Source: Algoriphagus aquaeductus (GTDB lineage: Bacteria; Bacteroidota; Bacteroidia; Cytophagales; Cyclobacteriaceae). From it: 64,000 nucleotides of DNA. The stretch covers positions 310,001 to 374,000 of the forward strand of contig NZ_QKTX01000004.1 of assembly GCF_003253485.1 (NCBI RefSeq), in the 5' to 3' direction. The translations under genes were made by a program, and so were the position numbers. Positions 15,188 to 24,811 of the stretch are shown piece by piece. The first letter of the stretch is position 1. The number at the start of each line of letters is the position of its first letter. A model generated the notes under the pieces. That model searched no databases. It was given only the letters and a program-made list of their open reading frames with translations, and was not told where the DNA came from.

Positions 15188-16813
15188 CTATCTCCCCAAA
15201 AACCAATAAATCAATACCGTCACAATGCATAGCAGAACGGATAGGGGCTTGGCATATCGCCAAGATTGGAGATTGAGTGGCCCCGAAGGAAATTGGTTCT
15301 CCTCTTTTGCAGGATATTTTAAACTTACCAGATACATCACCACCAGGTTGAGTACAAACTCAATCCCCCAAACATGCACAAAATGGAGATCTACTTGGAA
15401 AATAAAGGTGGTGAGCAAGTAAAAAGACAGCCCCACGGCCAAGCCTGCTTTGGCTCCGGCAGCTGAGATCTTCGGCCAAAAAAAGCCTGTCAAAAGAATA
15501 GAAGCTATCGGAATAAAAAAGATCCCATTCAGCTGCTGCATGAGCTGATAAAGTCCCTCTGGAGCATTGCCCACCATGGGGGCAATCAAAATGGACGAAA
15601 TCGCCAAAATCAAGGAAACCCATTTCCCTACCCGCACCAACTGAAGTTCCGAAGAGTTGGGACGGATGATCTTTTTGTAAATGTCCAGACTGAAAATGGT
15701 AGATGCCGAGTTGAGCACCGAATTAAATGTGCTTAGTACCGCCCCCAATACCACCGCAGCAAAAAAACCGATCATCCCGGCAGGCAAAACTTTCTTCACC
15801 AAAATCGGGTAAATCATATCCTGATCATCAAAATGCTCCTCCCCGAAATAGTAAAAGGAAATCACTCCCGGTAAAACGATGATCAAAGGAATCAAAATCT
15901 TGAAAATTCCGGTGTACAAGAGCCCTTTTTGAGCCTCTGCCATATTTTTGGCACCCAAGGCCCGCTGAATAATCGTCTGATTCATCCCCCAGAAATACAA
16001 CTGATTGATCATCAAACCAGTGAAAAGTGTACTAAATGGAAGTACTGAATCTTTTGATCCAATGACATTGAATTTTTCAGGAACAGTTTCATACACTTTG
16101 GCCATTCCTTCTCCAATATTTCCTCCTCCGATTTCCCAAAGGGCAAAAACCGGGACAGCCAAACCACCTATGACTAGTCCGATAGCATTAATTGTATCTG
16201 AATATGCTACGGCTTTTAGCCCTCCCAAAATGGCATAAACTGAACCGATCCCTCCTATGGCCAAAACAGAAATCCAAATACCCTGAGCGCGACTGACACC
16301 AAATACTTCAGATACAGAAAACAAACTCTCCAGATTGATGGCTCCAGTATAGAGTACGATGGGAAGCAAAGTGAGCACAAACGAAAGCATGAGGAGAATG
16401 GAAACAAGCGTCTTGGTGGTCTCATCGTAGCGATAGGCTAGGTATTGAGGGATAGTTGCCAGGCCTATTCTGAGGTAAATAGGCAAGAAATAAAGGGCAG
16501 CAATCACCAAAGCAATTGCGGAGGTAACCTCCCAAGCAATGATGATCATGCCGTTTTTATAGGCCGAACCATTCATCCCGATCAGGTGCTCCGTGGAAAT
16601 ATTGGTCAAAATCATTGATCCTGCGATCACCCTTCCTGTCAAGCTCCTTCCTCCCAAAAAATATCCCTCACGGGATTTGAGATTCTCATTTCGGAGTTTA
16701 TACCAAGAAAAAAAGGCTACAAGCAGGGTGAAGCCTACAAAGGTGATAACTGTAAGCATGTATAAGAAGGCTAGATTGGGTGAGGTAAATAGAAAAGGGG
16801 ATGAAATCATCAT
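15188..16813 (-). CDS. Sodium:solute symporter (SSS/SLC5 family), probable myo-inositol carrier
   Basis: 541-residue inner-membrane transporter with about 14 hydrophobic segments, typical of SGLT-like symporters. Family signposts: YFLGGRSLTGRVIAGSMILTNISTEHLIGMNG, GGLKAVAYSDTINAIGLVIGG and the signature region around FFAAVVLGAVLSTFNSVLNSASTIFSLDIYKK. It follows the myo-inositol oxygenase gene by 26 bp on the same strand, so transport of myo-inositol is the best guess; this is inferred from neighbourhood, since SSS substrates are hard to read from sequence. It may be made by coupling from the upstream gene; no separate promoter was seen. Confidence 0.9.
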   Translation of the reverse strand: MMISSPFLFTSPNLAFLYMLTVITFVGFTLLVAFFSWYKLRNENLKSREGYFLGGRSLTGRVIAGSMILTNISTEHLIGMNGSAYKNGMIIIAWEVTSAIALVIAALYFLPIYLRIGLATIPQYLAYRYDETTKTLVSILLMLSFVLTLLPIVLYTGAINLESLFSVSEVFGVSRAQGIWISVLAIGGIGSVYAILGGLKAVAYSDTINAIGLVIGGLAVPVFALWEIGGGNIGEGMAKVYETVPEKFNVIGSKDSVLPFSTLFTGLMINQLYFWGMNQTIIQRALGAKNMAEAQKGLLYTGIFKILIPLIIVLPGVISFYYFGEEHFDDQDMIYPILVKKVLPAGMIGFFAAVVLGAVLSTFNSVLNSASTIFSLDIYKKIIRPNSSELQLVRVGKWVSLILAISSILIAPMVGNAPEGLYQLMQQLNGIFFIPIASILLTGFFWPKISAAGAKAGLAVGLSFYLLTTFIFQVDLHFVHVWGIEFVLNLVVMYLVSLKYPAKEENQFPSGPLNLQSWRYAKPLSVLLCIVTVLIYWFLGR

Positions 16814-16839
16814 CCCCCGAATAGAAAATTGTCAGTTTT

Positions 16840-17721
16840 TTAAAATTTGACCACTGAAGGCAAATATTTGGCCACCAGGTCTTCATAATAAGGCTTGAGC
16901 GCTTTGGCATCAGGCGGCACAGGCACTTTGGAGTACAAGTCGTAAGGATTGAATTTATCCACCCACTTGAACATCTCCCGATCAAGATCATTGAGCAAGT
17001 GATCATAGGCATTTTCCCGATGCTGTGCATAAAAAGAGTGGTACCGAATCATGTATAGGGCTGGCTCGGGCAAATAATCTTTGAACATCTGATAAAGGTA
17101 CTCATCATGGCCCCAAGACATTTTCACGTTATCCAATCCGCAGTGGTGGGAATAAACTCCATACTTCGTATTGAATCGCTCATCGGCAGAATCAGGATTG
17201 AGTGCGAAAAACTCAGGATATACGATTCGATCAGAATGCTGGCAACCCACCGGGAAAGTGTCACCAACGACTGCCCATTGTGGCTCGCCAAAGAGACAAA
17301 GTACCTTTCCTAAATCATGAATAAACCCAGTCAGAACAAACCAATCCGGATGACCATCAGCCCGAATGGCCTCTGAGGTCTGAAGCAAGTGCTGCAACTG
17401 ATCAAGATTGGTGTCCGGATCAGAATCATCTACCAGGGTGTTTAGGTAATTAACCGCATCCCAGAAGGGCATTTCCTTTTTTTCAAACTTCAAAAACTCC
17501 TTTTCCTTCTCAACCACAAAGTCATAGGTTTGATAGGTATGGTTCAGCTTATAAAACTCCCTTACGGTATTGACACGCTCGGAATCGTGATAGTTTCGGT
17601 AATCATCTTTTGCCTTTGCCTGCTTGCTTTTTGGTTCAGGGTATCGGACAAGCAAATCATCCTCCCATTCTTCTATCGATTGGAGAGGCGCCTTTTCACT
17701 TTCTGACAAATTGGTTTTCAT
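16840..17721 (-). CDS. Myo-inositol oxygenase (MIOX)
   Basis: 293 residues from ATG 17721 ([10 protein letters not shown]), close to the roughly 285 of animal MIOX. The enzyme opens the ring of myo-inositol with O2 to give D-glucuronate, using a di-iron centre. The HD-type ligand set is visible: FIHDLGKVL (His-Asp and the substrate Lys), [23 protein letters not shown] (His), [12 protein letters not shown] (His) and [13 protein letters not shown] (Asp). [16 protein letters not shown] is nearly identical to eukaryotic enzymes. The adjacent symporter suggests an uptake-plus-oxidation pair. An ATG 39 bp upstream is less likely. Confidence 0.95.
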   Translation of the reverse strand: MKTNLSESEKAPLQSIEEWEDDLLVRYPEPKSKQAKAKDDYRNYHDSERVNTVREFYKLNHTYQTYDFVVEKEKEFLKFEKKEMPFWDAVNYLNTLVDDSDPDTNLDQLQHLLQTSEAIRADGHPDWFVLTGFIHDLGKVLCLFGEPQWAVVGDTFPVGCQHSDRIVYPEFFALNPDSADERFNTKYGVYSHHCGLDNVKMSWGHDEYLYQMFKDYLPEPALYMIRYHSFYAQHRENAYDHLLNDLDREMFKWVDKFNPYDLYSKVPVPPDAKALKPYYEDLVAKYLPSVVKF

Positions 17722-17798
17722 GGGCTTAGAGTTATTCTCGGAAGATAAAAACAAATTCAAAAAAATCCAGCCTCTTGAAAAACTCGCTACTCAATCAC

Positions 17799-17830
17799 AA
17801 AAAATGAGCCCCCAAAACCGGAGGCTCATT
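17799..17830 (-). terminator. Terminator of the ybbA-ybbP operon
   Basis: Minus-strand stem ATGAGCCTCC/GGGGGCTCAT with a short loop, followed by T6. It lies about 30 bp past the permease stop and upstream of the MIOX gene. Confidence 0.8.
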
Positions 17831-17860
17831 CCTTACTTTTTAACTTATCGATTAAAATCT

Positions 17861-20386
17861 TTATCCATTCCCTCTCAAAATCTCCATCGGAGGCTGATTG
17901 ATGATTCGACGCCCATTCAGCCAACCCAACACAATCGTCAGTCCGGTGATTGCTAAATAAATGATCAACCCTTCCTTCCAGACCAAGCTGAAATTCATCT
18001 CAAAGACAAACTCTCCCAAAAGGAAAGTGGCCATAAACGAAAGCAAAATCCCGGAAAGCGAAGCCAAGCTTCCCAAAAAGAAATATTCCAGGGTGTTGAT
18101 GACGCGAACTATTCCTGAACTCGCTCCCAAGGTGCGGAGCAAAATACTTTCGCGCATCCGCTGATACTTGGAGATGATCAACGAACTGATCAGCACCAAA
18201 ATCCCCGTAGCAATGGAGAAAAAAGCCATAAACTGGATCACAAAGCTGATTTTGCCCAGGATATCTTCCAAGGTCTCCACAATAGTTCCCAGGTTGATAA
18301 TCGAAATATTCGGAAACTCCCGAACGATTTCCGACTGCACATCGGCGGCTTGGCGGTCATTTTGAGTCTTGGTGATAATCACGTGGAATTTCGGAGCCTG
18401 TTCCAAAACTCCCTCCGGAAACAAGACTAGAAAATTGGTCGAAACTTGATTAAACTTCACGTCCCTAAAGCTCCCGATATATGTTTTGATCGGCCTTCCC
18501 TGCACATTGAAGATCAACTCATCTCCAAGCTTCATTTTGTTCCCTTCTCCAAAGCCTTTTTCAAGCGAAACAAAAATACTGTCTCCTCTCGCTCCAAGCG
18601 GAATCAGCTCACCAGAAGTCAAAGTTTCTGATTTGATCAGGGTATCCCGATAGGTCACTCGAAACTCTCTGTTATAAAGCCATCGGCTGTAGTTTTCCTC
18701 ATCGGGCAGTTCCTCATTTTCCTTTTTGTCGATTCCATTGATCTCATTGAGCTGCATGGTTACGATGGGCACTTCCTGAATGATCCGCATCTTGCGATCC
18801 ACAACTTTGGACTTGACATCGGCAAGTTGGGGAGTCTGAATATCAAACATCAGCATATTTGGCTGATCTTCTTTATCGGCAAACTTGGCTTCCTCGAGCA
18901 ATTGATTCTGAAGGAAAAAGAGGGTACTGATCATTGCGGTACCCAAACCAATCGTGGCGATAAGGGAAATGGTCTGATTGTTTGGCCGATATAAGTTTGC
19001 CAAAGCCTGTCTCCAAGGATAGCTGAGCGAAATGGGCAAAAACTTACGCACTGCCCACATAATCAACTTCCCAACTCCCCAGAGCGCCCCAAAAGCCACC
19101 AAAACAAAACCGGTAAAACCCAAAGCCCAGGTCACCTGCTTGAGCAGGAAATAGCTAAATCCGAAGATGAACAATAAAATCCCCACCATCACCGCCCAGC
19201 GGGCCGGGTCTTTAAGCAAGGTGGAATCTGCGGTCTCCGGTCGTAAAGTGGCCATGGGAGACACATTTCTGACTTTCAACAAAGGCAACAATGCAAACAA
19301 GACCGAAACAAATAGCCCGGTAATCATACCAAATCCTACCGACACCCAGGAAATCCCTACCGTGACTTCTACAGGAAGAAAATCTGCAAAAACCGCCGGA
19401 AGAATAAATTGGAGTAAGGTTCCCAAAATCGATCCGATCAAGGCTCCGAAAAGTCCCATCACGACGATTTCGACCAGATAGATGAGCAATACATCAAGAG
19501 AAGCAACTCCCAGACATCGTAACACCGCAACGGATGCAAGCTTTTCCTTCACAAAAACATTCACGGCAGATGCCACGCCAACACAGCCCAAAAGCAAAGC
19601 GATAAAGGCTACAAGGCTCAAGAAATTGGAAAGATTTCCGAATGATCTTCCCGTGCTTCGTTTGCGATCCTCCACCGTATCGGCATCGACTCGATCCATC
19701 TCCCATTGATCTTCAAATGGCTTGATGAGCTCTTCCACATTGGTGCCTGAGGCAAACTGAAGGTATCTATTATACTCTACCCGGCTACCATACTGCACCA
19801 ATCCTGTCTCTTCCAGATAGGCCATCGGAATGTACACCGCCGGCGCTACGGTGGCTGTGATTCCTGTTTGACCGGGGACTTTCTGGAGTTCGCCCACGAT
19901 TCGGAACATCACCGATCCGACTTTGATCGAGTCCCCTACTTGGGCATCAAACTGAGCCATAAGGGTCTTTTCGACCAGAGCTTTTTTGCCACCGCTACGG
20001 AAATCTGCATCGCCTTCCGAAGGAATGGTTTCCAGCTTTCCATAAAAAGGAAAATCACCCTCCAAGGCCCGTACCTGAGTCAGTCGGCTGGCATCGGTTT
20101 TGGGAAAAGCCACCATGGAGGCAAAATTGACTTCTGAAGCCAGCTGAATCGCTACAGAATCCAAGGCCTGATCCCCTAGAGGCTTGTTGTTTTCCAGCAC
20201 CAAATCAGCCCCGAGAAGCTCTTTGGCCTGATTGTCTATGTCTTTGACTAGATTTTCCCCAAAACTGCTGATCGCTACCAAAGCGGCGATGCCGACGACA
20301 ATCGAGGAGACGAAAAGCAACAGGCGGGAGAGATTTTTCCGAAAATCCCGCATCGCCATTTTCAAAATCCAATTGAAATCAGGCAT
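17861..20386 (-). CDS. ybbP: FtsX-type ABC transporter permease (YbbP family)
   Basis: Inner-membrane permease of 841 residues from ATG 20386 (MPDFNWILKMAMRDFRKNLSRLLLF); an upstream in-frame start lies deep in the ATPase gene. It has the duplicated layout of YbbP: an N-terminal helix, a large periplasmic domain, two groups of FtsX/MacB helices (FLSLVAFIALLLGCVGVASAVNVFVKEKLASVAVLRCLGVASLDV and FVIQFMAFFSIATGILVLISSLIISKYQRMRESILLRTLGAS) and a second periplasmic domain. It overlaps the ATPase gene by 8 bp (ATGCCTGA). YbbAP systems are thought to move or release hydrophobic or lipid-linked compounds; the cargo here is unknown. Confidence 0.92.
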   Translation of the reverse strand: MPDFNWILKMAMRDFRKNLSRLLLFVSSIVVGIAALVAISSFGENLVKDIDNQAKELLGADLVLENNKPLGDQALDSVAIQLASEVNFASMVAFPKTDASRLTQVRALEGDFPFYGKLETIPSEGDADFRSGGKKALVEKTLMAQFDAQVGDSIKVGSVMFRIVGELQKVPGQTGITATVAPAVYIPMAYLEETGLVQYGSRVEYNRYLQFASGTNVEELIKPFEDQWEMDRVDADTVEDRKRSTGRSFGNLSNFLSLVAFIALLLGCVGVASAVNVFVKEKLASVAVLRCLGVASLDVLLIYLVEIVVMGLFGALIGSILGTLLQFILPAVFADFLPVEVTVGISWVSVGFGMITGLFVSVLFALLPLLKVRNVSPMATLRPETADSTLLKDPARWAVMVGILLFIFGFSYFLLKQVTWALGFTGFVLVAFGALWGVGKLIMWAVRKFLPISLSYPWRQALANLYRPNNQTISLIATIGLGTAMISTLFFLQNQLLEEAKFADKEDQPNMLMFDIQTPQLADVKSKVVDRKMRIIQEVPIVTMQLNEINGIDKKENEELPDEENYSRWLYNREFRVTYRDTLIKSETLTSGELIPLGARGDSIFVSLEKGFGEGNKMKLGDELIFNVQGRPIKTYIGSFRDVKFNQVSTNFLVLFPEGVLEQAPKFHVIITKTQNDRQAADVQSEIVREFPNISIINLGTIVETLEDILGKISFVIQFMAFFSIATGILVLISSLIISKYQRMRESILLRTLGASSGIVRVINTLEYFFLGSLASLSGILLSFMATFLLGEFVFEMNFSLVWKEGLIIYLAITGLTIVLGWLNGRRIINQPPMEILRGNG

Positions 20387-21056
20387 GAGCGTCCTCCTGT
20401 ATTTTTCCTCCTTTGATATGGATGATTCGACGGGTTTTGGCTGCCAACTCGAGATCATGCGTAACCAGCACCAGCGTAGTTCCTTTTTCGGTATTCAGGT
20501 CAAAAATCAGTTTTTCGATCATTTCCCCGGTTTCGGTATCGAGGTTTCCGGTGGGTTCGTCTGCAAAAAGGATTTTGGGTTCATTCGCAAATGCCCGGGC
20601 GATCGAAACCCGCTGCTGTTCCCCCCCCGAAAGCTGGGTGGGATAGTGGGTAGCCCGGTCTTTCAGCCCAACTTTTTCGAGTAGTTCAAGCGCTTTTTCC
20701 TTAGCATCTTTCCGCTTTTTTAACTCCAATGGTACCATTACATTTTCCAAGGCGGTCAGCGTAGGCAGCAACTGGAAGTTTTGAAAAATGAATCCAACAT
20801 CCTTGTTACGGACAGCAGCGCGCTGATCTTCATTAAGCTTTTCTAAAGCTTGGCCATTGAGTACTACCGAGCCTGTGGATCCGGAATCAAGCCCGGCACA
20901 GAGACCCAGAAGGGTAGTTTTCCCGCTTCCTGAGGGTCCGACGATGGAAATCGTCTCCCCGGCTTGAATTTCAAAATTGACATTTTCCAAGACGGTCAGC
21001 TTGCGGCTGCCACTTTGGTAGGTTTTGCTTAGGTTTTGGATGGATAGTATGCTCAT
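20379..21056 (-). CDS. ybbA: ABC transporter ATP-binding protein (YbbA/LolD type)
   Basis: 225 residues, single ABC ATPase domain. Walker A GPSGSGKTT, Q-loop FIFQNFQLLPTLTALENV, signature LSGGEQQRVSIARAFA, Walker B ILFADEPTGNLD and switch His in LVTHD are all intact, in the arrangement typical of the MacB/LolD/YbbA group. It energises the YbbP permease encoded immediately downstream with an 8-bp overlap. The divergent gene is a TesA-like esterase, as in the E. coli tesA-ybbA-ybbP locus. Confidence 0.95.
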   Translation of the reverse strand: MSILSIQNLSKTYQSGSRKLTVLENVNFEIQAGETISIVGPSGSGKTTLLGLCAGLDSGSTGSVVLNGQALEKLNEDQRAAVRNKDVGFIFQNFQLLPTLTALENVMVPLELKKRKDAKEKALELLEKVGLKDRATHYPTQLSGGEQQRVSIARAFANEPKILFADEPTGNLDTETGEMIEKLIFDLNTEKGTTLVLVTHDLELAAKTRRIIHIKGGKIQEDAHA

Positions 21057-21308
21057 GGAGTCAAATAGTAGACAATAGAAAGTTCAAACGCTTAAGAGCC
21101 TGATTGGTTAAAAAACTCAGGACATGCCAGTTGAACCCACGTAAAGAAAATAAAATTCCTTGGGTTGCACTAGATGGACTCGACAGACGGGGAGATTTGC
21201 TCGACCAACGAGGAAAAAGGAATTTTTGCAGAATATTTTCCAACTTTGAACGCTGGGTTTTAAACCTTTTGGGCTGAAATCCTTTCATAGATCAAAATCC
21301 CTTTAACC

Positions 21309-21998
21309 ATGAAGATTCATTTCCGGATTGCCTCATTTTTTACCCTCGTAGTCGTAAGTTTCTTGTTTGTTTCCTGCGGAGGAAACAGCCCTGAGACGAC
21401 CAATCAAACCAATTCTGACAGCACGGCTGTAAGCCAAAAATCAGAGCAAAAACTTGTCCTGTTTTTTGGAAACAGTCTCACCGCGGGATATGGTATTGAC
21501 CCGGAGGATGCATTTCCGGGATTAGTTCAGGCAAGATTGGATAGTCTGGGGAAAGAATTCAAAGTGATCAATGGAGGTTTGAGTGGAGAGACCACCGCGG
21601 GTGGTTTGAGCCGGTTGGATTGGTTTTTAGAAGAGGAACCCTACATTTTTGTCCTGGAACTGGGTGGAAATGATGGTTTGAGGGGGATTTTGCCCAGCGA
21701 ATCCAAAAACAACCTACTTGCGATCATCGACAAGGTGAAAAGCAAATACCCCAACACCAAGATCATTTTGACAGGAATGCAGATTCCGCCCAACATGGGC
21801 CAAGAATATACCGATGAGTTCAAAGCCATTTATCCTGCCGTCGCGGCAGAGAAAAATGTCACCTTGATTCCATTCCTTTTAGAAGGGGTAGCCGGAAATC
21901 CCGAACTCAACCTTCCGGATGGCATTCACCCGACAGAGGAGGGACATCAAATCGTCTTTGGGACGGTTTGGCCGTTTATTGAATCAGAAATTGATTAA
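21309..21998 (+). CDS. tesA: TesA-like SGNH/GDSL esterase lipoprotein (arylesterase / lysophospholipase L1 family)
   Basis: 229 residues. The N-terminus MKIHFRIASFFTLVVVSFLFVSCGGN is a lipoprotein signal with cleavage before Cys, followed by a low-complexity Ser/Thr linker. The SGNH hydrolase domain shows block I FFGNSLTAGYG (catalytic Ser in G-N-S-L), block II Gly, block III GGNDGLRG (Asn) and block V DGIHPTEEGH (Asp and His). Hydrolyses ester or thioester bonds of lipids in the periplasm. It is divergent from ybbAP across 252 bp, in which I see no clear promoter or structure. Confidence 0.92.
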   Translation: MKIHFRIASFFTLVVVSFLFVSCGGNSPETTNQTNSDSTAVSQKSEQKLVLFFGNSLTAGYGIDPEDAFPGLVQARLDSLGKEFKVINGGLSGETTAGGLSRLDWFLEEEPYIFVLELGGNDGLRGILPSESKNNLLAIIDKVKSKYPNTKIILTGMQIPPNMGQEYTDEFKAIYPAVAAEKNVTLIPFLLEGVAGNPELNLPDGIHPTEEGHQIVFGTVWPFIESEID

Positions 21999-22008
21999 CA
22001 ACTTGTCA

Positions 22009-22149
22009 ATGAAGGGAAAACCAAGAAGTAAGAAAACCCAAGAAATCCGCTTGGATAAAAAACCTTCCACTCTACAAGAGCTTGCCGGCAAACTTAAACC
22101 TGAAATGGATCCAATCAAATTTCAGAAAGAGCAAAGAGGCAATTGGTAG
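22009..22149 (+). CDS. Small basic protein, antitoxin-like remnant
   Basis: 46 residues (MKGKPRSKKTQEIRLDKK to KFQKEQRGNW), starting 10 bp after the esterase stop. The end, PxKFQKEQRGNW after STLQELAGKLKP, resembles the C-terminal toxin-binding tail of VapB/AbrB-like antitoxins in pattern, but the DNA-binding beta region is missing and no toxin gene follows. It may be a real small protein cotranscribed with tesA or a decayed antitoxin. Coding status is uncertain. Confidence 0.4.
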   Translation: MKGKPRSKKTQEIRLDKKPSTLQELAGKLKPEMDPIKFQKEQRGNW

Positions 22150-22271
22150 AATTTGAACGTTTAAATTTAGACTTTGGGACAAGAAAGAGTTAAGGAATAA
22201 CTCGATCAAAAATCATTTCCACCAAGAATTTTTTTACTTTATATTTCCAACTTCAATAAAAATTTTTGGAA

Positions 22272-24014
22272 ATGAGCTTTCAAATCAAAGAAACTCCGGA
22301 CAGCTATGATGTGATCATCGTGGGTTCCGGCGCAGGTGGGGGAATGGCTTCCAAAATCCTCTCCGAAGCGGGTCTTTCCGTGGCTGTCGTAGAGGCTGGA
22401 GGAGACTTCGACCCTGCCAAAGACGAAGACCGCACCCAACTCAGACCACCTTGGGAATCCCCAAGAAGAGGTGCAGGTACCCGAATCCGCCCTTTTGGTG
22501 ATTTCGATCAGGCGATCGGTGGATGGGATATCGATGGGGAACCCTATACCCGTAAAGATGGAACTTCCTTTGACTGGTTCCGATCCCGAATGGTCGGGGG
22601 CCGAACCAACCACTGGGGAAGAATTTCACTTCGCTTTGGCCCCAATGATTTCAAGCGTGCCAGCATCGATGGGATGGGTCATGACTGGCCGATCGGATAC
22701 GACGACCTGAAACCTTACTACGACCGGGTAGATAAATTAATCGGTGTTTTTGGATCGAAAGAAGGCATTTTCAACGAACCAGACGGTTTTTTTCTTCCAC
22801 CGCCGAAACCTAGACTTCACGAACTCTATATCAAACGGGGCGCTGACAAGGCCAATATCCCGATGATTCCGGGAAGGCTTTCCATGCTGACCCGTCCGAT
22901 CAACAATGAACGGGGGGTATGCTTTTTCTGTAATCAGTGTAATCGTGCGTGCCAAGCCTATGCAGATTTTTCTGCTGGAACTTGCTTGGTTCACCCTGCA
23001 ATGAAAAAGGGCAAAGTAGATCTTTTCACCTACTCCATGGTGAGAAAAGTAACCACCGACGACACCGGGAAAGCAACTGGCGTTTCTTTCGTTTCCAAAG
23101 TGGATATGAAAGAATACAAGCTCAAATCCCGGGTAGTCGTGCTGGGTGCTTCTGCCTGTGAATCCTCCCGTATCCTGATGAACTCCAAATCCAAAGTGCA
23201 TCCTAACGGAATCGGGGCAGACTCAGGTGTTCTTGGTCGATATCTCCATGACTCCACAGGCGCAGACCGAATGGGTATCATGCCTGACCTGATCGACCGA
23301 GAGCGCTATAACGAAGACGGCGTCGGTGGCATGCACATGTACACACCTTGGTGGTTGGATAACAAAAAGCTGGACTTTGCCCGCGGATATCATATCGAAT
23401 ACTGGGGCGGCATGGGTCAGCCATCTTACGGAGCGGGAGGCAGCATGGACAGCATGCGTAAATACCTCAAGGATGAATTTGGGAACCCAAGTCCAAGTGG
23501 GGGCTATGGCGAAGGACTGAAAAAAGACATTCGGCGAATTTACGGTTCTACTTTGGGTATGTCCGGCCGTGGGGAAAGCATCCCTCAATACAGTAACTAC
23601 TGCGAAATCGATCCGAACGTAGTCGACAAATACGGCATTCCGGTACTCCGATTCCACTACAAATGGACCGATCAGGAGATCAAACAGGCCAAGCACATGC
23701 AGGATACCTTTGAAGAAATCCTGACCAATGCCGGAGCCATTCTTCTAGGAAAAAAACCCGGACCAGAGACCATGTACGGACTCGCCGCCCCGGGTAGAAT
23801 CATCCACGAAGTAGGTACCACCCGAATGGGAAATGACCGCAAATCCTCTGTGGTCAACTCCAACTGCCAAGTACACGATTGCAAAAACGTATTTGTGGTG
23901 GATGCAGGACCATTTGTATCACAGGCTGATAAAAACCCAACCTGGACCATTCTGGCGCTTTCTTGGAGAACTTCAGATTACATTGTCGATCAGCTAAAAC
24001 AGAAAAACATCTAA
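22272..24014 (+). CDS. GMC-family oxidoreductase
   Basis: 580 residues from ATG 22272 (MSFQIKETPDSYDVIIVGSGAGGGMASKIL); a TTG 6 bp earlier is also possible. FAD-dependent sugar or alcohol dehydrogenase. The Rossmann FAD motif GSGAGGG lies at about 18-24, and the C-terminal GMC segment carries HEVGTTRMGND, NVFVVDAGPFVSQADKNPTWTILAL with the active-site His and Asn. A cysteine cluster (CFFCNQCNRACQ, near residue 220) is typical of the bacterial gluconate/sorbosone-like branch. No signal peptide is seen. The partner encoded 3 bp downstream is gluconate 2-dehydrogenase subunit 3-like. Substrate unknown. Confidence 0.92.
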   Translation: MSFQIKETPDSYDVIIVGSGAGGGMASKILSEAGLSVAVVEAGGDFDPAKDEDRTQLRPPWESPRRGAGTRIRPFGDFDQAIGGWDIDGEPYTRKDGTSFDWFRSRMVGGRTNHWGRISLRFGPNDFKRASIDGMGHDWPIGYDDLKPYYDRVDKLIGVFGSKEGIFNEPDGFFLPPPKPRLHELYIKRGADKANIPMIPGRLSMLTRPINNERGVCFFCNQCNRACQAYADFSAGTCLVHPAMKKGKVDLFTYSMVRKVTTDDTGKATGVSFVSKVDMKEYKLKSRVVVLGASACESSRILMNSKSKVHPNGIGADSGVLGRYLHDSTGADRMGIMPDLIDRERYNEDGVGGMHMYTPWWLDNKKLDFARGYHIEYWGGMGQPSYGAGGSMDSMRKYLKDEFGNPSPSGGYGEGLKKDIRRIYGSTLGMSGRGESIPQYSNYCEIDPNVVDKYGIPVLRFHYKWTDQEIKQAKHMQDTFEEILTNAGAILLGKKPGPETMYGLAAPGRIIHEVGTTRMGNDRKSSVVNSNCQVHDCKNVFVVDAGPFVSQADKNPTWTILALSWRTSDYIVDQLKQKNI

Positions 24015-24017
24015 GCC

Positions 24018-24722
24018 ATGAACAGAAGAGAAAACCTAAAACTGCTCTTTACCGGCTCCGTGGGAGCGGGCTTGCTGTTGACCGGATGTGAACCAGAGCA
24101 GGTCGCGATCCAAGGTCAGGTGATGACTGGTGGCACTCCCGGAGGAAGAACCGAGGAGGAAAAAGCTCGGGATGCCAAGTTGCTTTCCGAGAGTTTTTTC
24201 ACGGAAGAGGAAATGAAAAAGCTGAATACGCTCGTAGACATCATCATGCCGGCGGATTCCGAGTCTCCTTCGGCTACCGAACTGAAGGTTCCGGATTTTA
24301 TCGAGTTTATGATGAAAGACCAGCCTGGTATGCAGACACCGATGAGAGGTGGATTGATGTGGCTGGACTTTGAGGCAGATGAGTTATTTGGGAAAAAATT
24401 CAATGACCTCACCAAGGAAGAAGTTATCCAAATCGTGGACTTGGTCGCTTGGCCTGAAAAAGCCACCGAGGCTTATTCAGGTGGCGTTCGATGGTTTAAT
24501 ATGCTCCGAAATCTGACATGCTCGGGCTACTTCTCGACCGAGGCTGGCTGGAAATACATGGGCTACATGGGCAACCAACCCAACGTTTGGGATGGAGTCC
24601 CGCAAAATGTCCTTGATAAACATGGCCTCTCCAATCCCGAAAAATACCTAAGTATCTACCTAAAGCCAGAGGAACGTGGTAAAGTAGCGGAATGGGATGA
24701 GGAAGGAAATCTAATCGGCTAA
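24018..24722 (+). CDS. Gluconate 2-dehydrogenase subunit 3 family lipoprotein
   Basis: 234 residues. The N-terminus MNRRENLKLLFTGSVGAGLLLTGCEPE combines a basic start with a lipobox-like LLTGC, so export and lipidation are likely; the R-R and GSVGAG pattern could also allow Tat export, which would fit co-export of the folded GMC partner. The body has the family pattern FTEEEMKKLNTLVDIIMPADSESPSATELKVPDFIEFMM and a C-terminal G-Y-F-S-T-E-A-G-W-K-Y-M-G-Y. In gluconate dehydrogenases subunit 3 pairs with the GMC flavoprotein subunit, encoded here 3 bp upstream. A cytochrome c subunit gene is not present nearby. Confidence 0.9.
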   Translation: MNRRENLKLLFTGSVGAGLLLTGCEPEQVAIQGQVMTGGTPGGRTEEEKARDAKLLSESFFTEEEMKKLNTLVDIIMPADSESPSATELKVPDFIEFMMKDQPGMQTPMRGGLMWLDFEADELFGKKFNDLTKEEVIQIVDLVAWPEKATEAYSGGVRWFNMLRNLTCSGYFSTEAGWKYMGYMGNQPNVWDGVPQNVLDKHGLSNPEKYLSIYLKPEERGKVAEWDEEGNLIG

Positions 24723-24744
24723 TCACCCAGCACTTTTGAATCAA

Positions 24745-24777
24745 AATCCACGGTCGCGAAACCGTGGATTTTTTTAT
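24745..24777 (+). terminator. Terminator of the GMC operon
   Basis: Perfect 10-bp stem AATCCACGGT/ACCGTGGATT with loop CGCGAA followed by seven T. It ends before the start of the next gene at 24812. Confidence 0.85.
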
Positions 24778-24811
24778 TCGTACTAACTTCGTCCCAGTTA
24801 AAGCCCCATCT

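Noticed and set aside
21061..21288. 75-residue minus-strand frame between ybbA and tesA
   Set aside because: Composition unlike neighbouring proteins, no start context or domain; treated as non-coding divergent promoter region.
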